Shown: positions 35,709 to 46,571 of the stretch, in pieces
Position numbering within the stretch: the stretch's first letter is position 1
Layout: each line of letters starts with the position of its first letter
Source of the DNA: Salinisphaera sp. T31B1
GTDB taxonomy: Bacteria; Pseudomonadota; Gammaproteobacteria; Nevskiales; Salinisphaeraceae
Assembly (NCBI RefSeq): GCF_040361275.1
Contig: NZ_APNH01000002.1
Span: forward strand, 62,001-126,000
DNA length: 64,000 nucleotides
Direction: 5' to 3'
Made by a program: the position numbers and the translations under genes
The notes under the pieces: generated by a model
Seen by the model: the letters and a program-made list of their open reading frames with translations, nothing else
Told to the model about the DNA's origin: nothing
The model's database searches: none

Positions 35709-36473
35709 TCAGTCTAGATGATCGTAGAGCGCGACCAGTTGCTGGGTGACCTTATGGTTGGGCGCGTAGTGAATCAGCGGGATCGAGGCATCATGCGATT
35801 CGCGCACCTTCACCGAGGCGGTGATCTGGGTTTCGATCATCGGATGGCCTTCCTCTCGCAGCTCGGCGATCATGCGCGCCGGCAGCCGGGCGCGCGGCTG
35901 GAACTGGTTGACCACGATGCCGTCGATGACCAGTTCCGGATTATGGTCGTCCTGGATTTCGTGGATATTGTCGAACAGTGAATACAGCGCCTGACGGGCG
36001 AAATCGTCGCAGTCGAACGGCACCAGACAGCGATCGGCCGCGATCAGCGCGGATTGCGAGTAGAAATTCAGCGCGGGCGGCGTATCGATGAACACCGCAT
36101 CGTAGCCATCCAGCCGCTCGAGCTCCTGTTTGAGCTTGTAGATCTTATGCTTGGCTTCAAGCTTGACCCGCAGCGACTCCAGGTCGGGGTGGGCAGCCAT
36201 GACCGACAGATTGTCGAACGGCGTGGGCGTGAGGAAGTCGGCGAAGCGGCCGGCACGACGTCCCCGTGTCAACGTGGCCTCGAAGAAATCCGCGCTGCCG
36301 GCCTCGGCCTGCCGATCGCCCGATGACAACAGGTACTGGCTTGCGTTGCACTGGGCATCGAGGTCGATGACGAGCGTGCGCCGGCCGCGTGCGGCGCTGA
36401 TGGCAGCGAGATTGCATAGCAGCGTGGTCTTGCCCACCCCGCCTTTCTGATTGAATACCACCCGACGCATCAT
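35709..36473 (-). CDS. ParA/MinD-type ATPase without a ParB partner
   Basis: This 254-residue protein has the deviant Walker A FNQKGGVGKTTL (about residue 7) and the second ATPase motif DLDAQCNASQYLL (about 38). Walker B-like VFIDTPPALNF and a C-terminal KVRESHDASIPL follow. These fit ParA-superfamily ATPases that position DNA or protein clusters. No ParB or parS-like site is visible nearby, and the neighbours are NfeD and slipin. It may be an orphan ParA that positions a membrane or chemosensory complex; the cargo is unknown. Confidence 0.88.
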   Translation of the reverse strand: MMRRVVFNQKGGVGKTTLLCNLAAISAARGRRTLVIDLDAQCNASQYLLSSGDRQAEAGSADFFEATLTRGRRAGRFADFLTPTPFDNLSVMAAHPDLESLRVKLEAKHKIYKLKQELERLDGYDAVFIDTPPALNFYSQSALIAADRCLVPFDCDDFARQALYSLFDNIHEIQDDHNPELVIDGIVVNQFQPRARLPARMIAELREEGHPMIETQITASVKVRESHDASIPLIHYAPNHKVTQQLVALYDHLD

Positions 36474-36734
36474 GCTTGGCTACTCCGCGGTTGCGAGGAT
36501 CGGTTTCCGAAGGACCGGTCGATGGGCGCCGGCCGCGCGGGCCGACACTCTGCTCGTTCATTGGACCACAAACCGACCGGGTTTCGCCTGGAAGCCGGCC
36601 CGATGACCACACTTCTACGTGTGACAACTCGATAGCCATGGCGACCGGTCGGGCACCGGAAGAAACGCGATCTTTTCGAAATGACTCAGCCTAACCGCGG
36701 CACTTTGGCTCGTCGAGCGCGAATCAGCGGCCGG

Positions 36735-37487
36735 TCAGGCTCGGGCCTTGATGCGCCGGCTGATCTGCGGCAGCGCGTGGCTGGCCGACTCGGCCAGATG
36801 AACAGCCACCGATCCGGAGATCGGCGTCGTCTCGATATTGATTTCGATCACCGAAGCGGGCCCGCGCAGCGCGTGTTCGACCAGGGCCGCGGCTGGATAG
36901 ACGCGGTTGGACGTACCGATGACCAGAACACAGTCGGCCTCACGGATATATGCCTCGGCAGTGGTCAGGGCGTCGACGGGCAGCGTCTCGCCGAACCAGA
37001 CGACGGCCGGGCGAGTCAGTGCGTTGCACTGCGCGCAGCTTGGCAGTGCAAGGTCATCGCCCGGATGATCGATGATCGCAGTCGACGATTCGTGTCCGCA
37101 GGCGGTACAGCGTTCCCGCCAGATGTTGCCGTGCAGCTCGGCGACGTCCGGACTCCCCGCGGCGGTATGCAAACCGTCGACGTTCTGTGTGACGACCTCG
37201 AGCGGGACCTGCGTGCCCAGCTCGGCCAGTGCCCGATGGCCGGCGTTGACTCCGCCCCGCGCGATCAGGCTCCGTCGCCAGCGATACCAGGCCCAGACGC
37301 GTTCCGGAGCGGCCGCGAACGCCTCGGGCGTGGCCAGAGCCTCGGGTGAGAACCGGGCCCACAACCCGGTCTGAGCCTCGCGGAACGTCGGGATGCCGGA
37401 TTCGGCGGATATGCCGGCACCGGTCAGCGCCACGACGCGCCGGGCGTCTGCAATCAGGCGGGCGGCGGCTTTGAGAGCATCGGACAT
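36735..37487 (-). CDS. cobB: NAD-dependent deacylase, class III sirtuin (CobB-like)
   Basis: This 250-residue sirtuin shows GAGISAESGIPTFR (about residues 23-36), TQNVDGLH (about 100) and the catalytic His in AELHGN. Two Cys pairs (CTAC about 127 and CAQC about 151) bind zinc. WYRWRR near residue 67 supplies the Tyr and Arg that define class III enzymes preferring succinyl or malonyl lysine. It removes acyl groups using NAD. The gene stands alone; a 261-base gap precedes the ParA-like gene and shows only short imperfect inverted repeats. Confidence 0.92.
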   Translation of the reverse strand: MSDALKAAARLIADARRVVALTGAGISAESGIPTFREAQTGLWARFSPEALATPEAFAAAPERVWAWYRWRRSLIARGGVNAGHRALAELGTQVPLEVVTQNVDGLHTAAGSPDVAELHGNIWRERCTACGHESSTAIIDHPGDDLALPSCAQCNALTRPAVVWFGETLPVDALTTAEAYIREADCVLVIGTSNRVYPAAALVEHALRGPASVIEINIETTPISGSVAVHLAESASHALPQISRRIKARA

Positions 37488-37556
37488 GGGTGTGGCTGCA
37501 TTCGGACAGAGCGATCGGGCAACGTAGCGGCCCGAGCGATCGCGTTGGCCGGTCGA

Positions 37557-39137
37557 TCAGCGCGAGCGGGGGCCCTTGAGCGCACGTCGGCGCGGTTTCC
37601 ACTGCACGTGATACAGATCGTGGCGCCGGTCGAGCATGTTCTGTACCGAGCCGGTGGTGCGTGCCTCGTGAAGCAGATCGGTTCGCACATCGGCGATGGC
37701 GACCATTTCCACGTTCGGCGTGGTGTCGGCCGCGATCCCGTCGCGCGCGAAGGCGAAGTCGCAGGGGGTGATGATCGCGCTCTGGCCATAGTGCAGGTCC
37801 ATGGCATGGATACGCGGCAGGTTGCCCACATTGCCCGACGTGGCTACGTAGATCTGGTTCTCGACCGCTCGGGCATGGGCGGAATAGCGCACGCGCAGAT
37901 GGCCGTTTCGATCCTCGGTGGAGAACGGCACGAACAGGATATTGATGCCCTGATCGGCCAGATGTCGCGACAGTTCGGGGAACTCGCTGTCGTAGCACAC
38001 CAGCACACCGATCGGCCCGCAGTCGGTTTCGATGGCGTTGAGCGAATCGCCGCCGACGATGTTCCAGTAGTGGCGCTCGCCGGGGGTTGGGTGGATCTTG
38101 GGTTGCAGGTATTCCGAACCGTCGCGCAGATAGATATAGGCGATGTTCTGCAGTTCTTTGCCGACCCAGGTCGGATGTGAACCGGCGATGATGTTGATAT
38201 TGAAACGCACCGCCAGATCGGCCATCAATTCGCGGAACTCGTCGCAGAAGTCGGCCAGCCGCTGGATCGCGGCGCGATGGCGGAGTTCTTCGTTCTTGAT
38301 CGACAGCAACTGAACCGTGAACAGCTCGGGGAAGACCACGAAATCGGCCTTGGCGTCGGCGCATTCCTGGACGAAGTAGGTCACGATCTGGGCAAACTCG
38401 TCGAACGAGTCGATTGCGCGCTGCCCGTACTGGACCGTGGCGATGCGGACACGGTTCTGGCGCTGCAGGTGCACGTGTGAATCGCCCGCGACTTCCTCGT
38501 GCTGGGCGTATTCCGGGTTGCGCCACAACAGATGGGCAGCATAGCCCATCGACGCTTCGTCGGCCGGCAGATAGTTTTCCTGCACGCCCAGCAGCTCGTA
38601 GCCCTGGTTCAGCTGAAACGACAGAACCGAATCACGAATCGTCTTGTCGCGGACCGCCTCGACATAAGCCTGGGCGCTGCCGAAGCGTTTGAACCGGCGT
38701 TTGAGCCCCGGCAGGCGGCCGGCGAAGACGATGCCCTTCAGGCCGAGCTTGATACAAAGTGCTTCACGTTCGCGATACAGACGCTGGCCGATACGCAGCC
38801 CGCGCGCGGCCGGGTCCACGCAGATTTCATAGCCGTAGAGATAGTCACCGTCGGTGTCGTGGGTCGAGCCGTACCCGTTGCCGGTGATCTTGGCCCAGGT
38901 ATGCGGAGCCATGACCTGCGCTTCGGGCAGACACAGGGTCGCGCAGTAGCCGACCACGGTGTCCTCGTAAACCGCAACGAGCTGACCCGCCGGGAAATTG
39001 TTGATCTGGCCGCGTAGCTCGTCGAACGAATAATCGTCGAGATTGGGGTAGGTGTTGCGTACCACCTGGTTGATCGCCGGAATATCGGCAAGCGTGGCGG
39101 TACGGACGATCAGACGCGAACGACTCTGGCTGGGCAT
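37557..39137 (-). CDS. GNAT acetyltransferase fused to a nitrilase-family amidohydrolase
   Basis: This 526-residue two-domain protein has an N-terminal GNAT domain (about 8-190; motif A-like DPAARGLRIGQRL). A carbon-nitrogen hydrolase domain follows from about 230, with RVRIATVQYG and the Glu-Lys-Cys triad: Glu in FPELF, Lys in QPKIHPTPGER and Cys in VLVCYDSEFPE (about 380). The fusion is a known architecture of unsettled substrate. One part could release and the other re-acylate an amide; that is inference. A terminator separates it from typA upstream. Cytoplasmic. Confidence 0.9.
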   Translation of the reverse strand: MPSQSRSRLIVRTATLADIPAINQVVRNTYPNLDDYSFDELRGQINNFPAGQLVAVYEDTVVGYCATLCLPEAQVMAPHTWAKITGNGYGSTHDTDGDYLYGYEICVDPAARGLRIGQRLYREREALCIKLGLKGIVFAGRLPGLKRRFKRFGSAQAYVEAVRDKTIRDSVLSFQLNQGYELLGVQENYLPADEASMGYAAHLLWRNPEYAQHEEVAGDSHVHLQRQNRVRIATVQYGQRAIDSFDEFAQIVTYFVQECADAKADFVVFPELFTVQLLSIKNEELRHRAAIQRLADFCDEFRELMADLAVRFNINIIAGSHPTWVGKELQNIAYIYLRDGSEYLQPKIHPTPGERHYWNIVGGDSLNAIETDCGPIGVLVCYDSEFPELSRHLADQGINILFVPFSTEDRNGHLRVRYSAHARAVENQIYVATSGNVGNLPRIHAMDLHYGQSAIITPCDFAFARDGIAADTTPNVEMVAIADVRTDLLHEARTTGSVQNMLDRRHDLYHVQWKPRRRALKGPRSR

Positions 39138-39155
39138 GGCGATTCCCGCGGGTTG

Positions 39156-39189
39156 AAAAAAGACCGGCCCGGCGGGGCCGTGACCGGTC
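39156..39189 (-). terminator. Intrinsic terminator after typA
   Basis: On the minus strand, a GC-only 6-bp stem (39175-39180 with 39165-39170, 4-base loop) and a competing outer stem (39184-39189 with 39162-39167) are followed by six T (39161-39156). The element lies about 60 bases past the typA stop and ends just before the start of the GNAT-nitrilase gene. Confidence 0.75.
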
Positions 39190-39250
39190 GATGGTGGTCA
39201 GCCGCCGTCTTTCAAGGCGACGGCCGGCGCTGGCCGACGGCCGGAGCCGC

Positions 39251-41086
<1,836 letters not shown>

Positions 41087-41278
41087 TGAGAACCTCTGGC
41101 GACCCGCCGAGAAATGAAGGCGGCGAATCGAAATGCGCGCCGGACGGGCGCAAAACCCGCGTATTATCGGGTATTGCGCGCGCCTCGGCTAGCCGGGCAG
41201 GCGAAATGCCCGGCGCGTGCCGCCTGGAGGGCCCGTAAGGCCACCCGGGTGCGCCCGGCGCATGCCATACTCGCGCCG

Positions 41279-42526
41279 ATGAGCGTGCGCAGACCGTCTC
41301 CGGACAACCCGCTATCGTCTGGTGCCGGACTGGCACGCGGCACGTCCGCTTTTCGTCGGGCGAACATCGCGCTGTTCGCTGCCGGGTTCGCGACTTTTTC
41401 ATCGCTGTATACCGTCCAGCCACTGATGCCGCTGTTCTCGCACACCTTCAATATCAGTGCGACGGCGAGCAGCCTGTCGCTATCGGTGACCACCGCCATT
41501 CTCGCCGTTACGCTGTTCATGGCCGGCCTGATGTCGGAGGCGATCGACCGGCGCCGGATGATGAGCGCATCGTTGCTGGCCTCGGCCGCGCTGTCGGTGA
41601 TCGCTGCCTTCGCGCCTGGCTGGTATGGCCTGCTCACCGCACGAGCACTCGAAGGGATCGCACTCGGCGGTGTGCCGGCCCTGGCGATGGCCTATCTTTC
41701 GGAAGAGATCCGCGCCGGGGACCTCGGTTTTGCGATGGGATTGTATGTGGGCGGCAGTGCCTTCGGCGGCATGTCCGGCCGCGTGCTTGCAGGCGTAATT
41801 GCCGATATCGGCGGCTGGCGGGCCGCGATCGGTAGTGTGGGCACGCTCGGTTTCGTGAGTGCGGCGGTGTTCGTCTGGCTGCTGCCGCCGTCGCGTCATT
41901 TCGTGGCCCGCCGCGGGCTCGGCCTGCGCGATCATCTGGCCCCGATCGGCCGCCATCTGCGCCATCCGGCGCTACCCTGGCTGTTCGTCTGCGGTTTCGT
42001 GCTCATGGGCGGCTTCGTGAGCCTCTACAACTATATCGGTTATCGCCTGGCGGGGCCGCCATTCCGGATGAGCCAGAGCGCGATCGGGTCGATCTTCGTG
42101 GTTTACCTGCTGGGCATCGCCGCGTCGGCGATCTTCGGCCGGCTCGCCGATCGCTACGGGCGCGCACCGGCGCTCGTGAGTGCTTTCGCGCTGATGTGCG
42201 CCGGGCTTGCCTGCATGTGGCCGAACAGCCTGGTCATGATCGTGCTGGGGCTGGCCCTGGTCACCACCGGTTTCTTCGCCGGCCATTCGGTGGCCAGCGG
42301 CTGGGTCGGGCCGCTCGCCGAGACCGGCAAGGGCCAGGCAGCCGGCTTGTATCTGCTGGCCTATTATCTCGGTTCCAGCGTCGTCGGTTCACTGGGCGGC
42401 GTGTTCTGGCAGGCCGCCGGCTGGTCCGGCGTCGAGTTGATGGTGGCCGTGGTGCTGGCGATCGGGGTGGTGGCGGTCGTGCGTCTGGCGTATTGGCAGC
42501 GCCGTGTCGGTCGCGCGCTTCAGTGA
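41279..42526 (+). CDS. MFS transporter, YnfM-like
   Basis: This 415-residue major facilitator protein has 12 predicted helices. A loop after helix 2 reads MSEAIDRRRMMSAS, the usual charged inter-helix motif, and the second half contains FGRLADRYGRAPALVSAF. The N-terminus FAAGFATFSSLYTVQPLMPLFS and the fourth-helix AMAYLSEEI are characteristic of the YnfM/arabinose-efflux-like clade. The substrate is unknown. ATG 41279 is favoured; an upstream start at 41114 would add a basic low-complexity stretch. The last 7 bases overlap the convergent mntH gene. Confidence 0.88.
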   Translation: MSVRRPSPDNPLSSGAGLARGTSAFRRANIALFAAGFATFSSLYTVQPLMPLFSHTFNISATASSLSLSVTTAILAVTLFMAGLMSEAIDRRRMMSASLLASAALSVIAAFAPGWYGLLTARALEGIALGGVPALAMAYLSEEIRAGDLGFAMGLYVGGSAFGGMSGRVLAGVIADIGGWRAAIGSVGTLGFVSAAVFVWLLPPSRHFVARRGLGLRDHLAPIGRHLRHPALPWLFVCGFVLMGGFVSLYNYIGYRLAGPPFRMSQSAIGSIFVVYLLGIAASAIFGRLADRYGRAPALVSAFALMCAGLACMWPNSLVMIVLGLALVTTGFFAGHSVASGWVGPLAETGKGQAAGLYLLAYYLGSSVVGSLGGVFWQAAGWSGVELMVAVVLAIGVVAVVRLAYWQRRVGRALQ

Positions 42527-43830
42527 GCGCTGAAGCCGCCGGTGAACGTCTGATAGAGCAGGAACATATTCAGTGAGATCACCACGCCCGCAATGGCCCA
42601 GGCAGCTACGGTGGTCGCACGCCGGTTGACCAGCGTACCCATGATCTCGCGGTTGGAACAGAACAGCAGCAGGGGGATCAGCGCGAACGGAATACCGAAC
42701 GACAGCACCACCTGGCTCATCACCAGCGCGGTCGTGGCGTCCACGCCGGCGCCGATAATCAGCAGCGCCGGCGCCATCGTGATCATGCGACGGGCGAACA
42801 GCGGAATCTGGCGGCGGATGAAGCCCTGCATGACCACCTGACCGCTCATCGTACCGACCGACGAACTGGAGAAACCGCTGGCCAGCAGGCCGATGCCGAA
42901 CAAGGTCGCCGCAACCGGGCCGGCCTGTTCGCCAAGCCGGGCGAATGCGGCCTCGATCGTGGCGACCGGTTCGCCCACGCCGAAGAACAAGCCCGCGGCC
43001 ATCACGAGCATGGCGGCATTGATCAGGCCGGCCACGCCCATGGCGATGAGAATATCGAAGAATTCAAAGCGGAAGATCCGGTGGCGTTCGGCGGCCGTAC
43101 GCCCGATCACTCGCCGCTGGGTCAGCGCGGAATGCAGGTAGATCACGTGGGGCATGACCGTTGCGCCGAGGATGCCGGCAGCAAGCATTACGCTCGAGCT
43201 GCCCTGGAAGCCCGGAACCAGGCCGCGAGCCAGCGCGCCCGGGTCCGGGCGGGCGACATAAACCTCATAGGCGAACGAGACGACCACGACGCCCACGAGC
43301 GTGGTGATCACCGCTTCCAGCGGCCGGAAACCGCGGCGCTGGAGCTCGAGCAGGCCGAACGAGAACACGCCGGTGATCAGTGCGGCCGGAAACAGCGCGA
43401 TGCCGAACAGCAGATGCAGGCCCAGCGCGCCGCCGATGAACTCGGCCAGGTCGGTGGCGATGGCGATGATTTCGGCCTGAATCCACAGCGCGAACGTCAC
43501 CGGACGGCTGAATCGTTCCCGACACACCTCCGGCACGTTCTTGCCGGTGGCGATGCCGAGCTTGGCCGACATCGACTGGATGAGAATCGCCATCAGATTG
43601 GCCGTGATGACCACCCACAGCAGCAGATAGCCGAAGCTCGACCCGGCCTGGATATTGGTCGCGAAGTTGCCGGGGTCGATATAGGCTACGGCCGCAATGA
43701 ACGCCGGTCCGAGAAACGGCAGCAATCCCTTGAGACCACGCTGGCGGCCGCTCAGCGCGGCTTCGGCCGCGCGAATCGTGGCCTGCTCGCCCGGCAGCCG
43801 GTCCATGGAAGTATCCGCGCCGGTACTCAT
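42520..43830 (-). CDS. mntH: Nramp-family divalent metal (manganese) transporter
   Basis: This 436-residue proton-coupled importer of Mn2+ (and Fe2+) has 11 helices. The metal-site motifs are AYIDPGNFATN in helix 1 (about residues 48-58) and GATVMPHVIYLHS in helix 6 (about 222-234). Both are intact, including Asp, Asn and Met. An MntR-type operator-like sequence lies upstream at 43899-43920, consistent with manganese repression. Its end overlaps the MFS gene on the other strand by 7 bases. Confidence 0.94.
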   Translation of the reverse strand: MSTGADTSMDRLPGEQATIRAAEAALSGRQRGLKGLLPFLGPAFIAAVAYIDPGNFATNIQAGSSFGYLLLWVVITANLMAILIQSMSAKLGIATGKNVPEVCRERFSRPVTFALWIQAEIIAIATDLAEFIGGALGLHLLFGIALFPAALITGVFSFGLLELQRRGFRPLEAVITTLVGVVVVSFAYEVYVARPDPGALARGLVPGFQGSSSVMLAAGILGATVMPHVIYLHSALTQRRVIGRTAAERHRIFRFEFFDILIAMGVAGLINAAMLVMAAGLFFGVGEPVATIEAAFARLGEQAGPVAATLFGIGLLASGFSSSSVGTMSGQVVMQGFIRRQIPLFARRMITMAPALLIIGAGVDATTALVMSQVVLSFGIPFALIPLLLFCSNREIMGTLVNRRATTVAAWAIAGVVISLNMFLLYQTFTGGFSAH

Positions 43831-43898
43831 GGCCGACCCCTGCGCGATCCGACGCCAAACGAATAGAGCAGGTCGTGCATTAGTGGGCCATTACAATA

Positions 43899-43926
43899 AA
43901 ACTTAGCATTGGCTTAAAAGTAAGCC
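43899..43926. promoter_or_regulatory. Putative MntR box and inverted repeat upstream of mntH
   Basis: AAACTTAGCATTGGCT (43899-43914) agrees at 13 of 16 positions with the first 16 bases of the MntR box I recall for E. coli mntH (AAAC-ATAGC-AAA-GGCT). The right half is weaker. Overlapping it, GGCTTA (43911-43916) and TAAGCC (43921-43926) form a perfect inverted repeat with a 4-base spacer. The segment is AT-rich and lies 69-96 bases before the mntH start, within the divergent interval shared with the PhoD-like gene. Confidence 0.6.
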
Positions 43927-44022
43927 GCGCTGTGGTGGCCGTCAATAGCGCCTGAAGTTCACCAACTGCTTCACTGACGACGCTGCGATAGCAAAATCGG
44001 TTGTGCTCAGTACAATCGGCTC

Positions 44023-45963
44023 ATGAATCAATCGCGTGAACCCTCGTCGTGCCTGCCGGATGTATTGGCCGGGCCGATTCTGCGCCGCGTGGGCGCGCGT
44101 CGGATGGTGCTGTGGCTGGCCACGAGCCGGCCGCTGACGTTGCAGCTGGCGCTGTACCGGGCGGACGACGGCGACCAGCACACGCCCGACGATGTGGTGG
44201 ATCTGGCCGATCACGCGCGCTCGATCCGGGTGGGCGAACGAGCATGGATCGTGCTGATCGATATCGATTTCGATCGGGCCGGGCTGGCCGATCTGGCCTC
44301 CGATCGGGCGATTGGCTACGACCTCAGGTTGGGCCCCGACGGGTATTCGCTCGCCGAGGCCGAGCCGGGTCTGTGCTACGCCGGCGAGCGCCGCCCGCGG
44401 TTCGTTCGGCGGCGACGGCTGGATAACGTGCTGCACGGCTCCTGTCGGCGTCCACACCATCCGTCGGCCGACGGCATGGCGCGCGCCGATCGCTGGCTGG
44501 GCGAGCGCCGCGGCAACAGCGCCGGCTGGCCGACGGTGATGCTGCTCACCGGGGACCAGATCTATGCCGACGACGTGGCGGGCCCGATGCTGCGGGCCAT
44601 TCATACGCTGGTGGGCCGGCTGGAACTCTGGCCGGAGCAATTGGCGGGCTCGACGGTCGAGGACAGTGCAGGCTTGTATGCCTGCGAGCGTTGTTATTAC
44701 CAGCGCGACGAACTGCTGCCCCGAGAAAAATCCAGCCATGCGCTGCGTGAGCGGTTCTTCGGCGGCACCGAAAAGCCGGTATTCACTTCGGCCAGTTCCG
44801 GCAACCACCTGATCACCCTCGGCGAAGTGCTGGCGATGTATCTGCTGTGCTGGTCGGATGCCCCGTGGCGGCAGCTTAGCTACACCCCGCCGGACATGAC
44901 CGCCGAAGAACGTGAGCGCTACGACGAGGAAGCCGGCGTGATCGCCGACTTCGCCGCCGAACTGCCGGCGGTGCGCCGGATCATGGCGAACACCCCCACG
45001 GCAATGATCTTCGACGATCACGATATCACCGACGACTGGAACCTCACCGGGCTCTGGATGGACAGCGCCTACGGGCACCCGTTTTCCAAGCGCATCATCG
45101 GTAATGCGCTGATCGCCTATCTGCTCTGCCAGGGGTGGGGCAATCGGCCCGAGGCGTTCGAAGGCCGAGTCGATACGGCGCTCAACGACTATGCACGCGC
45201 TCCCGGCCCACCGACCCACGACGCCCTGGTCGATACGCTGCTTACATTCCATGACTGGGGGTTCGTACTCGAAACCGATCCGGCGGTGGTGGTGCTGGAT
45301 ACGCGCACCCGCCGCTGGCGCCGGCAGCGGCGCCCGGCACACCCGTCCGGGCTGATGGACTGGGAGGCGCTGTCGGACATGCAGGCCAACTTCATGGGCC
45401 GCGACAGCGTGGTCATCGTCTCTGCTGCGCCGATCTTTGGCGTCAAGCTCATCGAGAACGTCCAGCGCGTGTTCACCTGGTTCGGCAAACCGCTGATGGT
45501 CGACGCCGAGAACTGGATGGCCCATGCCGGCGCGGCCCATACGCTGCTCAACATCTTCCGTCACCGGGGGACACCACAGAACTTCACGGTGCTGTCCGGA
45601 GACGTGCACTATTCGTTCGTCTACGACGTGACGCTGCGCTATGCGCGTCACCGGCAGCGTATCTGGCAGATCGTCAGTTCCGGAATCAAGAATGAATTCC
45701 CGCGGACGCTGCTCGACTGGTTCGATCGGCTCAATCGCTGGCTGTATGCGCCATATTCGCCGCTGAACTGGTTCACCAAACGGCGTCGCATGCGGGTCAG
45801 CCCGCGACGACCGTCGCCGGCCAGCCACGGCGAGCGCCTGGTCAATGGAGCTGGCATGGGCTTCGTGCGATTCAATTCCGCCGGCCAGCCCACCGAAATC
45901 CGCGAACTCGGTGCCGACGATCACGACGTGACGTTTGACGAAACCGACGAGATCGAAACCTGA
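44023..45963 (+). CDS. PhoD-like metallophosphatase
   Basis: This 646-residue protein has the alkaline phosphatase D-like metallophosphoesterase motifs: GDQIYADD (about residue 182), FDDHDITDDWN (about 330) and GDVHYSF (about 529). No signal peptide or Tat motif is visible, so it is probably cytoplasmic, unlike secreted PhoD. Two long lineage-specific inserts and a basic Arg-rich tail are present. TACAAT at 44011-44016 lies 7 bases before the ATG with no ribosome site between, so a leaderless transcript is possible. I found no convincing Pho box. It may act on nucleotides or phospholipids; the substrate is unknown. Confidence 0.85.
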   Translation: MNQSREPSSCLPDVLAGPILRRVGARRMVLWLATSRPLTLQLALYRADDGDQHTPDDVVDLADHARSIRVGERAWIVLIDIDFDRAGLADLASDRAIGYDLRLGPDGYSLAEAEPGLCYAGERRPRFVRRRRLDNVLHGSCRRPHHPSADGMARADRWLGERRGNSAGWPTVMLLTGDQIYADDVAGPMLRAIHTLVGRLELWPEQLAGSTVEDSAGLYACERCYYQRDELLPREKSSHALRERFFGGTEKPVFTSASSGNHLITLGEVLAMYLLCWSDAPWRQLSYTPPDMTAEERERYDEEAGVIADFAAELPAVRRIMANTPTAMIFDDHDITDDWNLTGLWMDSAYGHPFSKRIIGNALIAYLLCQGWGNRPEAFEGRVDTALNDYARAPGPPTHDALVDTLLTFHDWGFVLETDPAVVVLDTRTRRWRRQRRPAHPSGLMDWEALSDMQANFMGRDSVVIVSAAPIFGVKLIENVQRVFTWFGKPLMVDAENWMAHAGAAHTLLNIFRHRGTPQNFTVLSGDVHYSFVYDVTLRYARHRQRIWQIVSSGIKNEFPRTLLDWFDRLNRWLYAPYSPLNWFTKRRRMRVSPRRPSPASHGERLVNGAGMGFVRFNSAGQPTEIRELGADDHDVTFDETDEIET

Positions 45964-46053
45964 CCGGCGACAGGGAACGCGTTTGCACCGGGGATGTCTT
46001 CACACCGGGCGGCCGATGCGATCGCCCGTGTGCATATTTCAACGGAGACAGAC

Positions 46054-46524
46054 ATGAGCTCGATCCTCTTTCCCGGCGTCCGCACGGCGATCGTCATGGG
46101 GCTCATCGGGGCGGCTGCGCCGGTTCACGCAGCCGATAGCGGGGATTCGGGTCTGGCCGCGCTGGATGCCAACGACGATCATGTAATCAGTCGCCAGGAG
46201 GCGGCCAATGGTCAGGTGGCCGCGTTCCGGTCGATCGACGCCGATGGCAACGGCGTGCTCGATCGTGGCGAACTCGCCGCCAGCCGTCCGAGCACGGCCG
46301 AGGCCGATGATCGCGCCGTTCGCCGTGCCCGCCAGGCCGCGCTGGACCGATGGTTTGCCAATCTCGATGCCGACGACAGCGGCGATATCTCGCTGGCCGA
46401 GTACCAGGCGGCGATGACGCCGTATTTCGACCGCCTGGACGACAACGGCGATGGCGTCATCGACGGCGCCGAACTGCGTGAGGCGTACGGCGAGCCGGAC
46501 GCCTCGGCCGCGAAGTCGCGCTAG
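46054..46524 (+). CDS. Secreted EF-hand calcium-binding protein
   Basis: This 156-residue precursor has a signal peptide (cleavage near VHA-AD, about residue 26). Four EF-hand-type loops follow: DANDDHVISRQE, DADGNGVLDRGE, DADDSGDISLAE and DDNGDGVIDGAE. The last three fit the canonical D-x-D/N-x-D/N-G pattern best. ATG 46054 follows CGGAGA; the in-frame 45994 start adds 20 residues without a signal. Periplasmic calcium buffering or signalling is plausible. It is adjacent to the PhoD-like gene, with no clear shared function. Confidence 0.85.
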   Translation: MSSILFPGVRTAIVMGLIGAAAPVHAADSGDSGLAALDANDDHVISRQEAANGQVAAFRSIDADGNGVLDRGELAASRPSTAEADDRAVRRARQAALDRWFANLDADDSGDISLAEYQAAMTPYFDRLDDNGDGVIDGAELREAYGEPDASAAKSR

Positions 46525-46566
46525 CGGCCCGTCCACGGGCGGCGGTCACCGTCCGTGGACGGGCCG
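46525..46566. terminator. Long hairpin between convergent genes
   Basis: A perfect 14-bp stem (46525-46538 with 46553-46566) and a 14-base loop start right after the EF-hand stop and end 6 bases before the SulP pseudogene. It could serve both strands as a bidirectional terminator, although no T-run follows on either side. Confidence 0.6.
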
Positions 46567-46571
46567 TACAT

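Noticed and set aside
36474-36734. Short imperfect inverted repeats such as CACAC/GTGTG in the gap before parA
   Set aside because: Only five base pairs long and not placed against a recognisable promoter.
43931-44022. Search for a Pho box upstream of the PhoD-like gene
   Set aside because: No pair of CTGTCAT-like units in 11-base register was found, so Pho control is not claimed.
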